This document shows, piece by piece, positions 15,035-24,506 of a stretch of DNA of 27,331 bases (position 1 is its first letter; the number at the start of each line of letters is the position of its first letter). A program made the translations under genes and the position numbers. The stretch comes from Thermoplasmatales archaeon (GTDB taxonomy: Archaea; Thermoplasmatota; E2; DHVEG-1), in assembly GCA_023128855.1 (NCBI GenBank), contig JAGMDE010000006.1, positions 1-27,331 of the forward strand. Direction: 5' to 3'. Below the pieces are notes generated by a model, which worked only from the letters and a program-made list of their open reading frames with translations, was not told where the DNA came from and searched no databases.

Positions 15035-15997
15035 ATGAAAGACAAAACACTTAGCTTTGACGATTTTGCAGAGGATTCTAAAGAAAAAGTTGAAAAACAG
15101 ATAGTAGCTATGATCTCTGATAAACAAATAGTTTCCATCTTGGAAGGCGGAAAACGTTTACGATCCATACTTGCAGGATTATCTTTTAAAGCTTGTACAC
15201 AAGGAAAAGAAACTGAGGCTCAATATCAAAAAGCACTAGAGGGAGGTGTCGTAATAGAACTTGCGCATGGTGCTTCATTGGTGCATGATGATATAATTGA
15301 TGAAGATCTTATTCGTAGGGGAAAACCTTCTTTTCATGCAAATGAAGGTGTTGCAAGTGCTCTGCTTATGGGTCATAAAATGCTTGTCTCTGGTTTTAAT
15401 ATTGCATTACGACATGGAACGAAAGTTGCAGAATTGTATATTAATTCATGGAATGAACTAGTAAGTGGAGAGATTGACGAAGTTAATATTAACAAGAAAA
15501 GCATGAATTTAAAAAAGATGTCTACAAAAGAACAAATTTTTGCGGCTTATAATAAAATTATTGATTTGAAGACAGCTGCATTATTTTCTTCTGCATGTAA
15601 AGCAGGTGCTCTTGAAGCAGATATGGCAGGTGATATTCTCAAAGTATTTTCAGATTACGGTCGAGAAATCGGACTTGCATATCAGCTCGCTGATGATCTC
15701 GTGGATCTAGCAAATGGAGAAATGATAGACAGCGTAATAATTCCTCTTTTAAGCAGGTTGGAAAACAAAAAAGTAAAAATTGGATTTTTGAAAAAAAGAG
15801 AAATCAAAAGAAGATTTGCAAAAAACAAAGACAAAATCCAAGAATATTATATTGAGGAAATCAATAAGCACATTAGAAACGCTGAAGAAATAAGTAAATC
15901 TGATTTAATACCAAAATCTAATTATAAGGATCTTCTTGGATATGCGCCAGCTTACATAATTAACAAAATGTTAAAAGAAATAAACGTAACAATCTAA
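15035..15997 (+). CDS. idsA: Polyprenyl diphosphate synthase (geranylgeranyl-type)
   Basis: A 320-residue trans-prenyltransferase. The substrate-binding GGKRLR (38-43), the first Asp-rich motif DDIID (85-89), LKTAALF (188-194) and the second Asp-rich motif DDLVD (230-234) are in order. Residues 4 and 5 before the first motif are small (A80, S81) rather than aromatic, which points to long products such as geranylgeranyl or farnesylgeranyl diphosphate for archaeal ether lipids. Oddly, the usual G-K-x3-D-x3-GK-T segment after the second motif is missing; the sequence goes directly to SVIIPLLSRL and a basic stretch. A G-run (GCGGGGG) lies about 15 nt before the ATG. The spacer from the methyltransferase is 128 nt, so it may have its own promoter. 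Confidence 0.9.
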   Translation: MKDKTLSFDDFAEDSKEKVEKQIVAMISDKQIVSILEGGKRLRSILAGLSFKACTQGKETEAQYQKALEGGVVIELAHGASLVHDDIIDEDLIRRGKPSFHANEGVASALLMGHKMLVSGFNIALRHGTKVAELYINSWNELVSGEIDEVNINKKSMNLKKMSTKEQIFAAYNKIIDLKTAALFSSACKAGALEADMAGDILKVFSDYGREIGLAYQLADDLVDLANGEMIDSVIIPLLSRLENKKVKIGFLKKREIKRRFAKNKDKIQEYYIEEINKHIRNAEEISKSDLIPKSNYKDLLGYAPAYIINKMLKEINVTI

Positions 15998-16022
15998 GAA
16001 ATATACTTCTCTTTTTCTGTTA

Positions 16023-16472
16023 TTATTCAGTAACTTCAAAGTATTCTTTATCGATAGGTCTTGTAAGAAAGTATACTATGCCAAGGTCTGTTAAAAGTGA
16101 TATTACAGCTGTTATAAGACCTGAAACTGAAAACCAATCTAAAAAGGTTATTGCAGTTACAATAAATGCAGCAAGCATAAGACTAAATACAGCTAGGAAA
16201 ATAGTTGAAAAAATGAGACCTGTTGACCATGTCCAACTATCCCCTCTAAATGTACCATATGCAAATATTAGAAACATTGATGAAAACACAAACCAGATAA
16301 TAGTTGATATTAAGTATCCAAAATACAACTGTGGTTGAAGAGTAGTTAATGAAACCCATTCTGGAATTACTAAAACAATGGAAAGTGAAAAGACTCCCCA
16401 GAGAATAAACATTATACTTAATGTAAGCCATAACAAAATCAATATGTATATTGTTAATGGTCTTTTTTTCAT
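16023..16472 (-). CDS. Small four-helix membrane protein
   Basis: A 149-residue membrane protein from the ATG at 16472, chosen because AGGGGAGA lies about 5-12 nt upstream. An in-frame ATG at 16493 would add seven residues that translate the ribosome site itself. Four hydrophobic segments (about 6-30, 49-72, 83-108 and 113-135) surround a YGTFRGDSWTWSTGL loop. This loop and RPLTIYIL at the start resemble small archaeal DUF2127-like membrane proteins, but no function is known. It converges with the prenyl synthase gene, 25 nt apart, and lies 43 nt downstream of the 1195-aa gene stop on the same strand as that gene. Confidence 0.8.
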   Translation of the reverse strand: MKKRPLTIYILILLWLTLSIMFILWGVFSLSIVLVIPEWVSLTTLQPQLYFGYLISTIIWFVFSSMFLIFAYGTFRGDSWTWSTGLIFSTIFLAVFSLMLAAFIVTAITFLDWFSVSGLITAVISLLTDLGIVYFLTRPIDKEYFEVTE

Positions 16473-16515
16473 AAATTCTCCCCTGATGAACATTTTTGAA
16501 TAGTTTTAATAGAAC

Positions 16516-19500
16516 TTATACTTTTCTTATTTTAGAATACATCTTTTTTAGTTTTTTGAAAAATGCTCGTCTAATATTCAAACAAAAAACAGATACCAAC
16601 ATTATATTTGAGAACAACAGTAAATAAAAAGCTAAACCTGGCCCCCAACTACAGGACATTGTTACATAAGATTTTTCACCAGGGATGCTAATATCAATAT
16701 CTCCATTTCCAATAAAACTTCCAACACTTTGGTTTGCTAACTCAGAAGTAGCATATGTAAAGACAGCAAGTGAACCGATAAAGATGATAATGGCTAAAAT
16801 AGAAAACATTAGTGAAAGCCTTCTTTTAGAGTAAATTTTCAGAATCAAACTAAATATTACAAAAATGAAACCAATAATCATTATAATTGGTATAAGATCC
16901 ATCACTACTTCAAATTCGAGAGTAACCTTGGTAAATAAAAGATCAATTTCTTTTTTAAGACTTCCATCTAATGGTAATAAATCTCCAGCTGTAACGTTAC
17001 CATTAGATGTAATCTCGACCATTTTAGTCGGCATCATAAACAGCTGGGTTGATGTTTCAAGATTGGAATCTGTATCGGACCCATACACTCCCCACCATGG
17101 AGAAACAATGGCAACAACTGCAAGCGATATAGCAAATATCTTAAGGAAAAATTTCAAATCTTTTCTTTTAAAACTAAAAATTGCAACTCCAACAAGAGAT
17201 ATCATGACTAAACCCATAATTAGTGATGGATAAAGAGGTTCCTTAGTTGTTGCAACTAAGATTTTCCTTCCAAAAAATACTTCAACTTTTCTTTCTGCAA
17301 TTAATTCTTTACCCGAATATATTTTACAAGTGTATTTTCCTGGTGGAAGGGACAATGTGACATTTCCTTCATCGTCTGTTACTCCCTTGATTTCCTTCCC
17401 TTCCCTAATCATTAAAACTTCAGCATCTTTTAATGGATTTCCATGTGAGTCAAGAATTTTTGCTGAGAAATTAAATGCCGCAGGGAATACCACAGTAATA
17501 TTCCCTTCATTTGGAATAATGACCGGTATCTCTTTTGTATGTCCTCTATAATACACCTTCAAAATATAATCACCTGGATAAAGATTTGAAAAATGATACT
17601 CGCCAGAATTTATTTTTTCTCCTGTTAATATGACGGTTTCTTCGAATTCCTCACTTCGAAGAGAAACATCTAAAGATGTTCCTGATGTTAAATTCCAACT
17701 ATCTTTTATGTAAGCTGTGAAATCATGCAGTTGAATTGAGAATGAGTCTAAATCTGGTATTCGTATTTTTTCTTTAATTTTATATGAATTATAATCGATG
17801 CTGAGAGTATAATTTGCAGGATACAAATCTTCAAATCTGTATGTACCATCAGATATGCTATCCGGATTTATAGAAATAGGGTAATCCATTTCGTCACTGG
17901 TAACACTGATATCAATCTCAAATGATGGTGCTTTACCACTTGCATCTTTTACACTTACATTAAAATCGTAAACATCGAAACTGAATGCTTTTTTCAATGG
18001 AATTAATCGTCTGATTTTCCCTAATCTAACTTGCTCATTATTAATTAAAAATCCTTTATACGTAACATTTAGTGTATATTTTTCTGTTAAGCCACAAGGT
18101 GCTTTTATAACTGCAATTCCATCGGAATCGCTCTCAGCTGAAGCAATTATTATACCGTCTTTTTCAAGGGTAACATCTGCTTTTTCTATACCATCTTTAT
18201 TTTGATTTAAAAATGAAAGACTTATTCTCCCCTCAGATTTACAATAAATGTGAATCTTCTTATCTTTATCTAGATCAACGATTCCATAGCCAATAAACTG
18301 TCTTTCTTTGCTAAAAATCGGATTTTCTTTATATATCTTTATCAGATAGCGTCCTTTTTCCAGATCAGAAAAACATATCTTTTTAAAAATTGTAAGATTT
18401 TTCCAATCAAATATCTCACGTATCACTTTTAATTTTTCAATCAGACTCAAATCCACAAAATCAGCTGGAATACTTTTGCACAGAGATACACTGCATACAG
18501 TTCCTGGCGAAGTATAAGAATTATCCTTATATATTTCTGCGGTTAAGTATGAGACATTATATCCATATCCTATTGATAATAATGATCCAAAAGGAAAAGA
18601 TGATGCAAAATGTGCATATGCTGTTAAGTTATATTTCTCTACTTCTTCATCGTCATTAGTGATATTGTTTTCATTAGTTGGTTGATACCCGATAAGAGAT
18701 TGATACATCTTTGCTTCTTCTGCAACTGCTGGGTAACCTCCGTCCTCTGTTGTGAAAAATTCTGCATTGAATTCTACAACGTAATTTTCAGGTAATATGT
18801 CATCTCTCCCTTCTTCCTCATATGCATTTTTCATCAGATATAAAAATGCAAAGCTACCCTCTAATCCTGGAAGCTGAATGCTTTTTACTTCCCAAAGTTG
18901 CAATTCTACTCCATCATATTCATCAGTTCCATTTTTTACTACATTATTAGATTCGAATATAATTCCATGCGCTTTGCCAGATATGCCCTCGTCAAGTGAC
19001 AACCAAGCAGAACTACCTAGATCATAATCATCTGCTTTGCATATTTCCATCGTTCCTTTACTTTCAGGATACTGATCCATTTCAAACGTCTGGATCATAT
19101 CTTCTTCATTATAGAAATGTAAATATGGGAATATACCACCAAAATTCAGTTCCTCGATTGTATTGCTTCTTAAATCGCTGTTTACAAAAGTGATAAATGC
19201 TACATCAGTTTCTTGCCCTATAGGTAATGGATAATCTAATAATTCATGTTTAACATGTGTATGTATTCTTTTATCCTCAGTTGGACAATAATAATACTTG
19301 TAAAGTACTGTTGATCGAAGTTGCCCTTCATCTGATTCACTAACAATACCAAATTTCACCATCAAATTGCCATCAACAATCTTTTGAGATCTGACTAATT
19401 TATCTGTTGTTTTATAATGTTTCCAGGGTCCAACGCCATCATCATCCCACCAATATTCAAAATGGAATGATGCACCAATTTCTACCTTATTTGGCATAAC

Positions 19501-20103
19501 AGTTTCTGTTTCTTCTTTTAACTTTGCAACTTGTTGAGTTAGATGTGTATCAATAGCTTTACCTGTTTTACTAACTGCATACACAATGTAATCTTCTTGA
19601 GATATACCATAATATGATGATTGAAATACCAATCCCGGTATTTTCTCGAAACGATATTCAGATTCGATAATTTCAACACGATTTGGATAATTTGGACTCG
19701 ATTGTTCATCGTCGTCATAATAAATAAAATAACGTTCCTCCCCAGTTGCTTCTTCTGGAATTAAAAAGACAATACTACAAGATTCAATATGTTCATCGTC
19801 AATATGCTTTAAATCATATATTTGACATTCGAGTGGTTCAAATCTACCATCTTCTTCTAGAATTACTCTTACTGAATGCTCATCTTCATTTAACGCCCAA
19901 CAAGAATTATTGAATTTAAAAGAGAAATCTATCGGTTGAAACTTTGCTAAATCATCACTTGTATTAATAGGAATTAATACCTCTTCCTTGAATGACCAAT
20001 TATTATCCCACCACGGTGTTTCCTCTGCTAAAGGACTGATTGGAACTAAAGTAGACAATAGAAGAATTGCTAATACTGAATATCCAATCAATTTTCTAAG
20101 CAT
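16516..20103 (-). CDS. Large surface protein with Ig/CNA-like repeats and multi-pass C-terminus
   Basis: A 1195-residue protein. A signal peptide (1-26) is followed by a large extracellular domain (about 28-480) that opens with WWDNNWSFKEE, a DUF2341-like start. Four beta-sandwich repeats of carboxypeptidase-regulatory/CNA-B style follow between about 640 and 970; the last is the clearest (DSHGNPLKDAEVLM, then TDDEGNVTLSLPPGKY). After that come about five membrane helices with a second extracellular loop containing several Asn-x-Thr/Ser sites, and a basic cytoplasmic tail. This arrangement (large ectodomain, repeat stalk, multi-helix anchor) suggests a membrane-anchored receptor, binding or adhesion protein. 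GGGAGG lies about 12 nt before the ATG as ribosome site. I cannot name a substrate. Confidence 0.88.
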   Translation of the reverse strand: MLRKLIGYSVLAILLLSTLVPISPLAEETPWWDNNWSFKEEVLIPINTSDDLAKFQPIDFSFKFNNSCWALNEDEHSVRVILEEDGRFEPLECQIYDLKHIDDEHIESCSIVFLIPEEATGEERYFIYYDDDEQSSPNYPNRVEIIESEYRFEKIPGLVFQSSYYGISQEDYIVYAVSKTGKAIDTHLTQQVAKLKEETETVMPNKVEIGASFHFEYWWDDDGVGPWKHYKTTDKLVRSQKIVDGNLMVKFGIVSESDEGQLRSTVLYKYYYCPTEDKRIHTHVKHELLDYPLPIGQETDVAFITFVNSDLRSNTIEELNFGGIFPYLHFYNEEDMIQTFEMDQYPESKGTMEICKADDYDLGSSAWLSLDEGISGKAHGIIFESNNVVKNGTDEYDGVELQLWEVKSIQLPGLEGSFAFLYLMKNAYEEEGRDDILPENYVVEFNAEFFTTEDGGYPAVAEEAKMYQSLIGYQPTNENNITNDDEEVEKYNLTAYAHFASSFPFGSLLSIGYGYNVSYLTAEIYKDNSYTSPGTVCSVSLCKSIPADFVDLSLIEKLKVIREIFDWKNLTIFKKICFSDLEKGRYLIKIYKENPIFSKERQFIGYGIVDLDKDKKIHIYCKSEGRISLSFLNQNKDGIEKADVTLEKDGIIIASAESDSDGIAVIKAPCGLTEKYTLNVTYKGFLINNEQVRLGKIRRLIPLKKAFSFDVYDFNVSVKDASGKAPSFEIDISVTSDEMDYPISINPDSISDGTYRFEDLYPANYTLSIDYNSYKIKEKIRIPDLDSFSIQLHDFTAYIKDSWNLTSGTSLDVSLRSEEFEETVILTGEKINSGEYHFSNLYPGDYILKVYYRGHTKEIPVIIPNEGNITVVFPAAFNFSAKILDSHGNPLKDAEVLMIREGKEIKGVTDDEGNVTLSLPPGKYTCKIYSGKELIAERKVEVFFGRKILVATTKEPLYPSLIMGLVMISLVGVAIFSFKRKDLKFFLKIFAISLAVVAIVSPWWGVYGSDTDSNLETSTQLFMMPTKMVEITSNGNVTAGDLLPLDGSLKKEIDLLFTKVTLEFEVVMDLIPIIMIIGFIFVIFSLILKIYSKRRLSLMFSILAIIIFIGSLAVFTYATSELANQSVGSFIGNGDIDISIPGEKSYVTMSCSWGPGLAFYLLLFSNIMLVSVFCLNIRRAFFKKLKKMYSKIRKV

Positions 20104-20217
20104 CAGGTAAATTAGCCTCCCAATATACCTATTATCTTTTATTATATATAAAATATACTTACTCCCCTTATAAAGGGTTTATTGTACAACTATTATCAAA
20201 ATCAAGTTAAAATTAAG

Positions 20218-20877
20218 TTATTTCTTTTGTGCATTTTTGTTTCTTTTATAGATTAAAACCATGATACCAATTACAAGCAATATCATCACTATAAGTAATC
20301 CAATTAGGAAATTTTGTATAAAAACATTTAGTATTGCATCAGAAAAATATGCAATTAGAACACATCCAGTTATTGCACCTACAGATATTGCAAAAAATGT
20401 ATTCAATGGTTTCATACCAAATAATCTACCCATTATTGATCCAACAAGCCCTCCAGAACCTTGAAATGGGACCATTACAAACATAACTATTCCTATAAAA
20501 CGGAGAGGTTTTATCCATGAATACTTGTCTGATGAACTTTTACCTATGTTTTCGATTTTTTCCATAAATTTTCCTACAATAGGTATTTTCTTTGCAAGAT
20601 CATAATTCCATAAAAGAAACAGAGCAATAATAATGTCAACAAAGGCAATGGAGAGTGCCATAATCAAAGGGTCAATTCCAAAAGCAACCCCTGTTGGAAT
20701 TACAGACTCTTTACCTAATGGTGGAAAAAAATATGCTGTGATAAGAGGCCAAAATTTAATTCTTAAACTTTCTTGCAACAAAAGCCCAGTAAAATATACG
20801 ACACTCAATCCAATGAATATTGGGGTGAAGAATTTTACAATTCGAATCAATAGGTTAAATCTCTGTTTTTCTTCCAT
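20218..20877 (-). CDS. Putative small multidrug export family membrane protein (COG2426)
   Basis: A 219-residue membrane protein. It matches the PF06695/COG2426 pattern: an early PPLGKESVIPTGVAFG (about 52-67), then VMVPFQGSGGLVGSIMGRLF (about 135-154), and FAISVGAITGC. It has about five membrane helices and a basic tail. The 'small multidrug export' label of the family rests on weak evidence. Proteins of this group are found beside many unrelated genes, and the transported substrate is not known. It lies 43 nt after the fibrillarin start region on the same strand and 114 nt before the 1195-aa gene, with TATA-like sequence upstream of each. Confidence 0.85.
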   Translation of the reverse strand: MEEKQRFNLLIRIVKFFTPIFIGLSVVYFTGLLLQESLRIKFWPLITAYFFPPLGKESVIPTGVAFGIDPLIMALSIAFVDIIIALFLLWNYDLAKKIPIVGKFMEKIENIGKSSSDKYSWIKPLRFIGIVMFVMVPFQGSGGLVGSIMGRLFGMKPLNTFFAISVGAITGCVLIAYFSDAILNVFIQNFLIGLLIVMILLVIGIMVLIYKRNKNAQKK

Positions 20878-20920
20878 AATTTTACTATCCTAATATAATA
20901 AACAATAATACTTATTTCGA

Positions 20921-21595
20921 TTAAATCGAGACCAATATGGCTGTATGATCTTTTTCGTATGGTGATAAATCAATTTTATCTTTTATTTTTAACCCGTTTT
21001 CTTCAAGCTCTTTACAGACTAGCTCATATGCTTTACTAGGTTTTAATGAAACATCGATGCTTCTAGCTTTAACCATTAATATTCCTATCTTATTTTTCTT
21101 AAGATATCTTTCAACATTTGAAATAAAAATTTGAGCTTGGTTTCTTTGTGATATATCTTGGTATATCAGATCAACATTAGACACTATGGAACCATATCTA
21201 TCTGGATGATTTGCATCTTCTAATATGGGAATAATATTGTTTCTTTTTTCACTTAATTGAATCAAACCTTTAATCGCAATCGCAGAATTTTCAACTGAAT
21301 AAATAATTCCATCTTTTACTATATCTGAAATATGACTAACTGTTGTACCAGTTGCAGCACCAAGATATAATATTTTTGAATCTGGATTTATTTGAAAAGT
21401 AAGTCCATTTAATATTGCAGCTGCAAGTTTGCTTCTATATGGATTCCATGAACGATATTGTTTATTATTGAATTTAACAAGTTTTTCGTTGTATATTTTT
21501 ACTCCTATGCAATTTTCATGATTCTCTGTAAATATTTTTTTTTTATTTTTGTATAATCCTAATATTTCTAGCTGTTTCATTAGGTTGGGATGCAT
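20921..21595 (-). CDS. flpA: Fibrillarin-like rRNA/tRNA 2'-O-methyltransferase
   Basis: A 224-residue fibrillarin. Diagnostic motifs are in order: YRSWNPYRSKLAAAIL (47-62), the SAM-binding ILYLGAATGTTVSHISDIV (75-93), EDANHPDRY (126-134), DLIYQDISQRNQA (142-154), KARSID and YEKDHTAILV near the C-terminus. It is the catalytic subunit of C/D box sRNPs, which place 2'-O-methyl groups on rRNA and tRNA together with Nop5 and L7Ae. Length is normal for archaea. No nop5 gene is next to it here, although the two are often paired; the upstream neighbour is a sulfotransferase-like gene on the same strand. Start: the ATG at 21595 fits the family N-terminus, with no clear ribosome site. Confidence 0.96.
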   Translation of the reverse strand: MHPNLMKQLEILGLYKNKKKIFTENHENCIGVKIYNEKLVKFNNKQYRSWNPYRSKLAAAILNGLTFQINPDSKILYLGAATGTTVSHISDIVKDGIIYSVENSAIAIKGLIQLSEKRNNIIPILEDANHPDRYGSIVSNVDLIYQDISQRNQAQIFISNVERYLKKNKIGILMVKARSIDVSLKPSKAYELVCKELEENGLKIKDKIDLSPYEKDHTAILVSI

Positions 21596-21674
21596 TAGCT
21601 CTCTGATAAATGTTTTTTCTTTATGAGAGCTAGAAAATTAATATTCCGTAATATCCACTATTAATGAAAAGAAA

Positions 21675-22631
21675 TTAATAATACTTATAATCAAAATAAT
21701 CAAAATAGTTTTTCATAGTTTTATATATCATTTTTTTCATTTTATTAACACTTTTGTCTAAAGGCATATCTCTTGTTTTAATATATTTTTTATAATCAAT
21801 TTGTGTATTAGATTTTAAATTTAAAAAATCTAAAATTTTTTGAATATTCTCAGATGTATTTTCACATAATTCTTCGTACTTAATATTTATATATTCATTT
21901 GCTGAAAGTTGTTTAACATTTTTTAAAAAATATTTATGACATTGTGTGTAATAGTAAGTTAAATAGATTAACATAAGAGGTGATAATTTTGTATAAAAAA
22001 ATCTCATCATTAAAACAAATAAAGGATATTGATAAACTTGTTCATAATATGTAATAAGGAGTGAATGATAAAAAGGTTTTTTTTCAAATAATATTATTTG
22101 AGATTTTATTTGAGAGCTTAAAGTTTTAAAGGGATGTCTATGAATAAAAATAAATTTTGAATTAGGAATGGCTTTTTTTATAAATATGAAATTTGAAAAG
22201 TCCCATAGATTTTTTAAAAGCAAAGGATTATTGTTTTCAGATATGAATTGAATTTTTTTGGAAAATTCATAGACCAAAGATATATTTTTAGAATTAATTT
22301 GAAATTTGGATGATTTATTAAATAAAATAAAATCATATTCTTCAGGAAAATCTGCATTGGGTTGTAAAGCATCTATTCCACGATCTATTATCTTATTTTC
22401 TTCAAATATTTTATTAATTTCATTTTTTAAGATATCTTCTTTATCAAATATATGATTAAATAAAAGATTATCATAATTCATTATATGATAAACACTTACA
22501 TAGTTGAAGCATTGTGTTTTTGCTAGAATTTTATATAAAATACTAGTTCCTGATCTGGGTAGACCTAATATAAAAACTGGCTGAAATGAAATATCTTGTA
22601 TTTTACTTAGATATTTGTCATCAAGTTTCAT
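21675..22631 (-). CDS. Sulfotransferase family protein
   Basis: A 318-residue protein from ATG 22631; an upstream TTG would add 15 residues with no support. FILGLPRSGTSILYKIL (20-36) is the 5'-phosphosulfate-binding loop, and FIFIHRHPFKTLSS (160-173, with R165 and S172) is the 3'-phosphate-binding motif, so PAPS binding is well supported. NIKYEELCENT further on fits the family. Substrates may be sugars, lipids or peptides; none can be inferred here. No membrane anchor is convincing, although the middle (residues about 195-235) is hydrophobic. The sequence is very AT-rich with Lys/Ile/Asn/Phe bias, like its right-hand neighbours and unlike tfb, which suggests an acquired block. It is divergent from the metallopeptidase gene, with 171 bp between. 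Confidence 0.88.
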   Translation of the reverse strand: MKLDDKYLSKIQDISFQPVFILGLPRSGTSILYKILAKTQCFNYVSVYHIMNYDNLLFNHIFDKEDILKNEINKIFEENKIIDRGIDALQPNADFPEEYDFILFNKSSKFQINSKNISLVYEFSKKIQFISENNNPLLLKNLWDFSNFIFIKKAIPNSKFIFIHRHPFKTLSSQIKSQIILFEKKPFYHSLLITYYEQVYQYPLFVLMMRFFYTKLSPLMLIYLTYYYTQCHKYFLKNVKQLSANEYINIKYEELCENTSENIQKILDFLNLKSNTQIDYKKYIKTRDMPLDKSVNKMKKMIYKTMKNYFDYFDYKYY

Positions 22632-22802
22632 ATGTATTTTAATTTTTAATACATCCTTATTTAGCAAGAATAACAAAAATTGTTATATAAAATCATAGGA
22701 TTATTTTAAATCAAAATGTAGTAAAATTAAATATTTTATTATTAACAATATTTTGGAGAAAAGAATTTATTAAAATACTATATAATCGTTTTAGTAAATA
22801 TT

Positions 22803-23285
22803 ATGAATTATGATAAGCGCTTACAAGAATTAAAATTTAAATATTTTCCAGAGTTAAAAAATGTTGAAATTGATATTAAACCCCTTAGAATTCTAAAAAA
22901 AGTTTTTATGGTTACACTTCCATTTTCAAAAACAATTTATTACAATAAAATTGCAATAAACCAATGTAATGAGAAAGTTTTGAAAGCAGTTATAATCCAT
23001 GAGCTTTATCATCTTTTACAATTTAGAAAATTAAATATTTTTCAGAAATTGGTTTTTCTTCCGAGATACCATATTTTCAATTATTACAGAATAAAACATG
23101 AACTTGAAGCACATACTGCAGTCGTATTGAGAGGTTTTGGGGAGGAACTAATTGAATTAAATAAATTTGTAATCTCAAGATATCCAAGAAAAATTTGGGA
23201 TGAGAAACTATCAAATTATTATTTAACAGAAGAAAAAATTATTAAATTAATGAAAAAGAAGGAAGCAGTAAAGGGAATAATATGA
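22803..23285 (+). CDS. Small HExxH zinc metallopeptidase-like protein
   Basis: A 160-residue soluble protein. HELYHLL gives H66, E67 and H70, the zinc-binding and catalytic HExxH. About 30 residues later KHELEAH gives a likely third ligand (E100 or E102), similar to small M48/SprT-like zincins. Length is short and there is no membrane segment or signal peptide. The stop codon overlaps the start of the aminotransferase gene by 4 bp (ATGA), so the two are translationally coupled. Peptidase activity is inferred from the motif; a degradation or leader-cleavage role is only a possibility. Confidence 0.8.
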   Translation: MNYDKRLQELKFKYFPELKNVEIDIKPLRILKKVFMVTLPFSKTIYYNKIAINQCNEKVLKAVIIHELYHLLQFRKLNIFQKLVFLPRYHIFNYYRIKHELEAHTAVVLRGFGEELIELNKFVISRYPRKIWDEKLSNYYLTEEKIIKLMKKKEAVKGII

Positions 23286-24487
23286 TACCTAGATTTAAAC
23301 CAAATTTCAACTATGAAGAAATAATTTCATTGATTAATAATAAAAAAGATGCCATTAAAACATTTGAAGAAAAATTTGCATATCTTGTTAATAGTAAATA
23401 TGCAATAACATTTCCCTCTGGTAGATTCGGTTTATATGCTTTGATTAAATCATTAAAAATTCATGATGAAATAATTATTCCAGGATTTACTTGTATTGTT
23501 GTACCCGCTTCAATAGTTGCATCAAATTGTAAACCAGTTTTTGTTGATATTTCTCTTGAAAATTTTAACATAAGAACAAATGAAATTAAATCCGTTTTTT
23601 CAGAAAAAACCAAAGCTGTCATACCTACACATATGTATGGCTATCCTGCAGATATTAAAACTATAAGGAATATTGTTGGTGAAGATACCTATATTATCGA
23701 GGATGCTGCACAAGCAATTTTAACAAAAGATGTTGGAAAGTTTGGAGATGCTGTATTTTATAGTTTTAATTTTGAAAAACAACTTTTTACCTTTGGAGGA
23801 GGTATGGTTACAACAAACAATGAAGAAATCTATAAGAAATTGATGGACTTTAAAATCAATTTTTTACCAAAAACCAAATCTAATAACAATCTAAATAAAA
23901 CTATTTCTCTGTTATACACCAAGCTAATATTTAGTGATATTCTATTTGATTTTTTCAGTAGAACATGGGATGCAAATGCTTTAAGAATCTGGAGAAAAAA
24001 CAAATGGGAATTTGATAATATAGATCTTCCATTAAAGGAGATCTATCTATCATCGGATTTTAATAATACATTCTTAAGAGTCCAAGCAGCTGTAGGTATT
24101 TCTCAGCTTGATAAAATTAAAAATGATATCAAAAAAAGATATGAAATTGCTAAAATTTACAATGATAAATTAAAGAATTTAGAAAGCATTAATTTACCAC
24201 TCGTGTCAGATGATTGTTCATATGCTCATTATACTATTATGGTAAATAATAGAGATAAATTTGAAGGCTTTATGAGAAAAAAAGGCATTCAAATTAACAA
24301 AGTTTTTGAATATTCAATTCCTCATGTACCTTATTTTTCACATTTTGTTAAAGATAAGGATTTGTTTAGAAACACATATACTGCAAGTAAGAATAACGTA
24401 AATCTACCTGTTTATCCACAATTATTTGATAAACCTCATAAGATTACAAAAATCATTAATAATATAAAAAAATACTTTGAAAAATAA
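23282..24487 (+). CDS. DegT/DnrJ/EryC1/StrS family PLP aminotransferase
   Basis: A 401-residue PLP enzyme of the DegT family. SGRFGLYALIKSL (46-58) is the phosphate-binding start, IPGFTCIVVP (66-75) the substrate loop, IIEDAAQA (138-145, D141 and Q144) binds the pyridine ring, and SFNFEKQLFTFGGG (161-174) carries the Schiff-base Lys at K166. Members transfer an amino group to keto-sugars, usually for surface polysaccharides or antibiotics. Some related enzymes act on other small molecules. Coupled to the upstream metallopeptidase by a 4-bp overlap. The gene ends 19 bp before the convergent DUF1385 gene, with nine T (24496-24504) between as a likely terminator. Confidence 0.92.
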   Translation: MIPRFKPNFNYEEIISLINNKKDAIKTFEEKFAYLVNSKYAITFPSGRFGLYALIKSLKIHDEIIIPGFTCIVVPASIVASNCKPVFVDISLENFNIRTNEIKSVFSEKTKAVIPTHMYGYPADIKTIRNIVGEDTYIIEDAAQAILTKDVGKFGDAVFYSFNFEKQLFTFGGGMVTTNNEEIYKKLMDFKINFLPKTKSNNNLNKTISLLYTKLIFSDILFDFFSRTWDANALRIWRKNKWEFDNIDLPLKEIYLSSDFNNTFLRVQAAVGISQLDKIKNDIKKRYEIAKIYNDKLKNLESINLPLVSDDCSYAHYTIMVNNRDKFEGFMRKKGIQINKVFEYSIPHVPYFSHFVKDKDLFRNTYTASKNNVNLPVYPQLFDKPHKITKIINNIKKYFEK

Positions 24488-24495
24488 ATAATGAA

Positions 24496-24504
24496 TTTTT
24501 TTTT
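24496..24504. terminator. T9 tract between convergent genes
   Basis: Nine consecutive T directly after the aminotransferase stop, reading with the plus strand, in the 19-bp gap between two convergent genes. T-runs are the main archaeal terminator signal. Confidence 0.45.
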
Positions 24505-24506
24505 AA

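Noticed and set aside
16865..17233. 122-codon plus-strand open frame opposite the 1195-aa gene
   Set aside because: It lies antisense to well-supported transmembrane coding sequence and has no start signals or recognisable domain.
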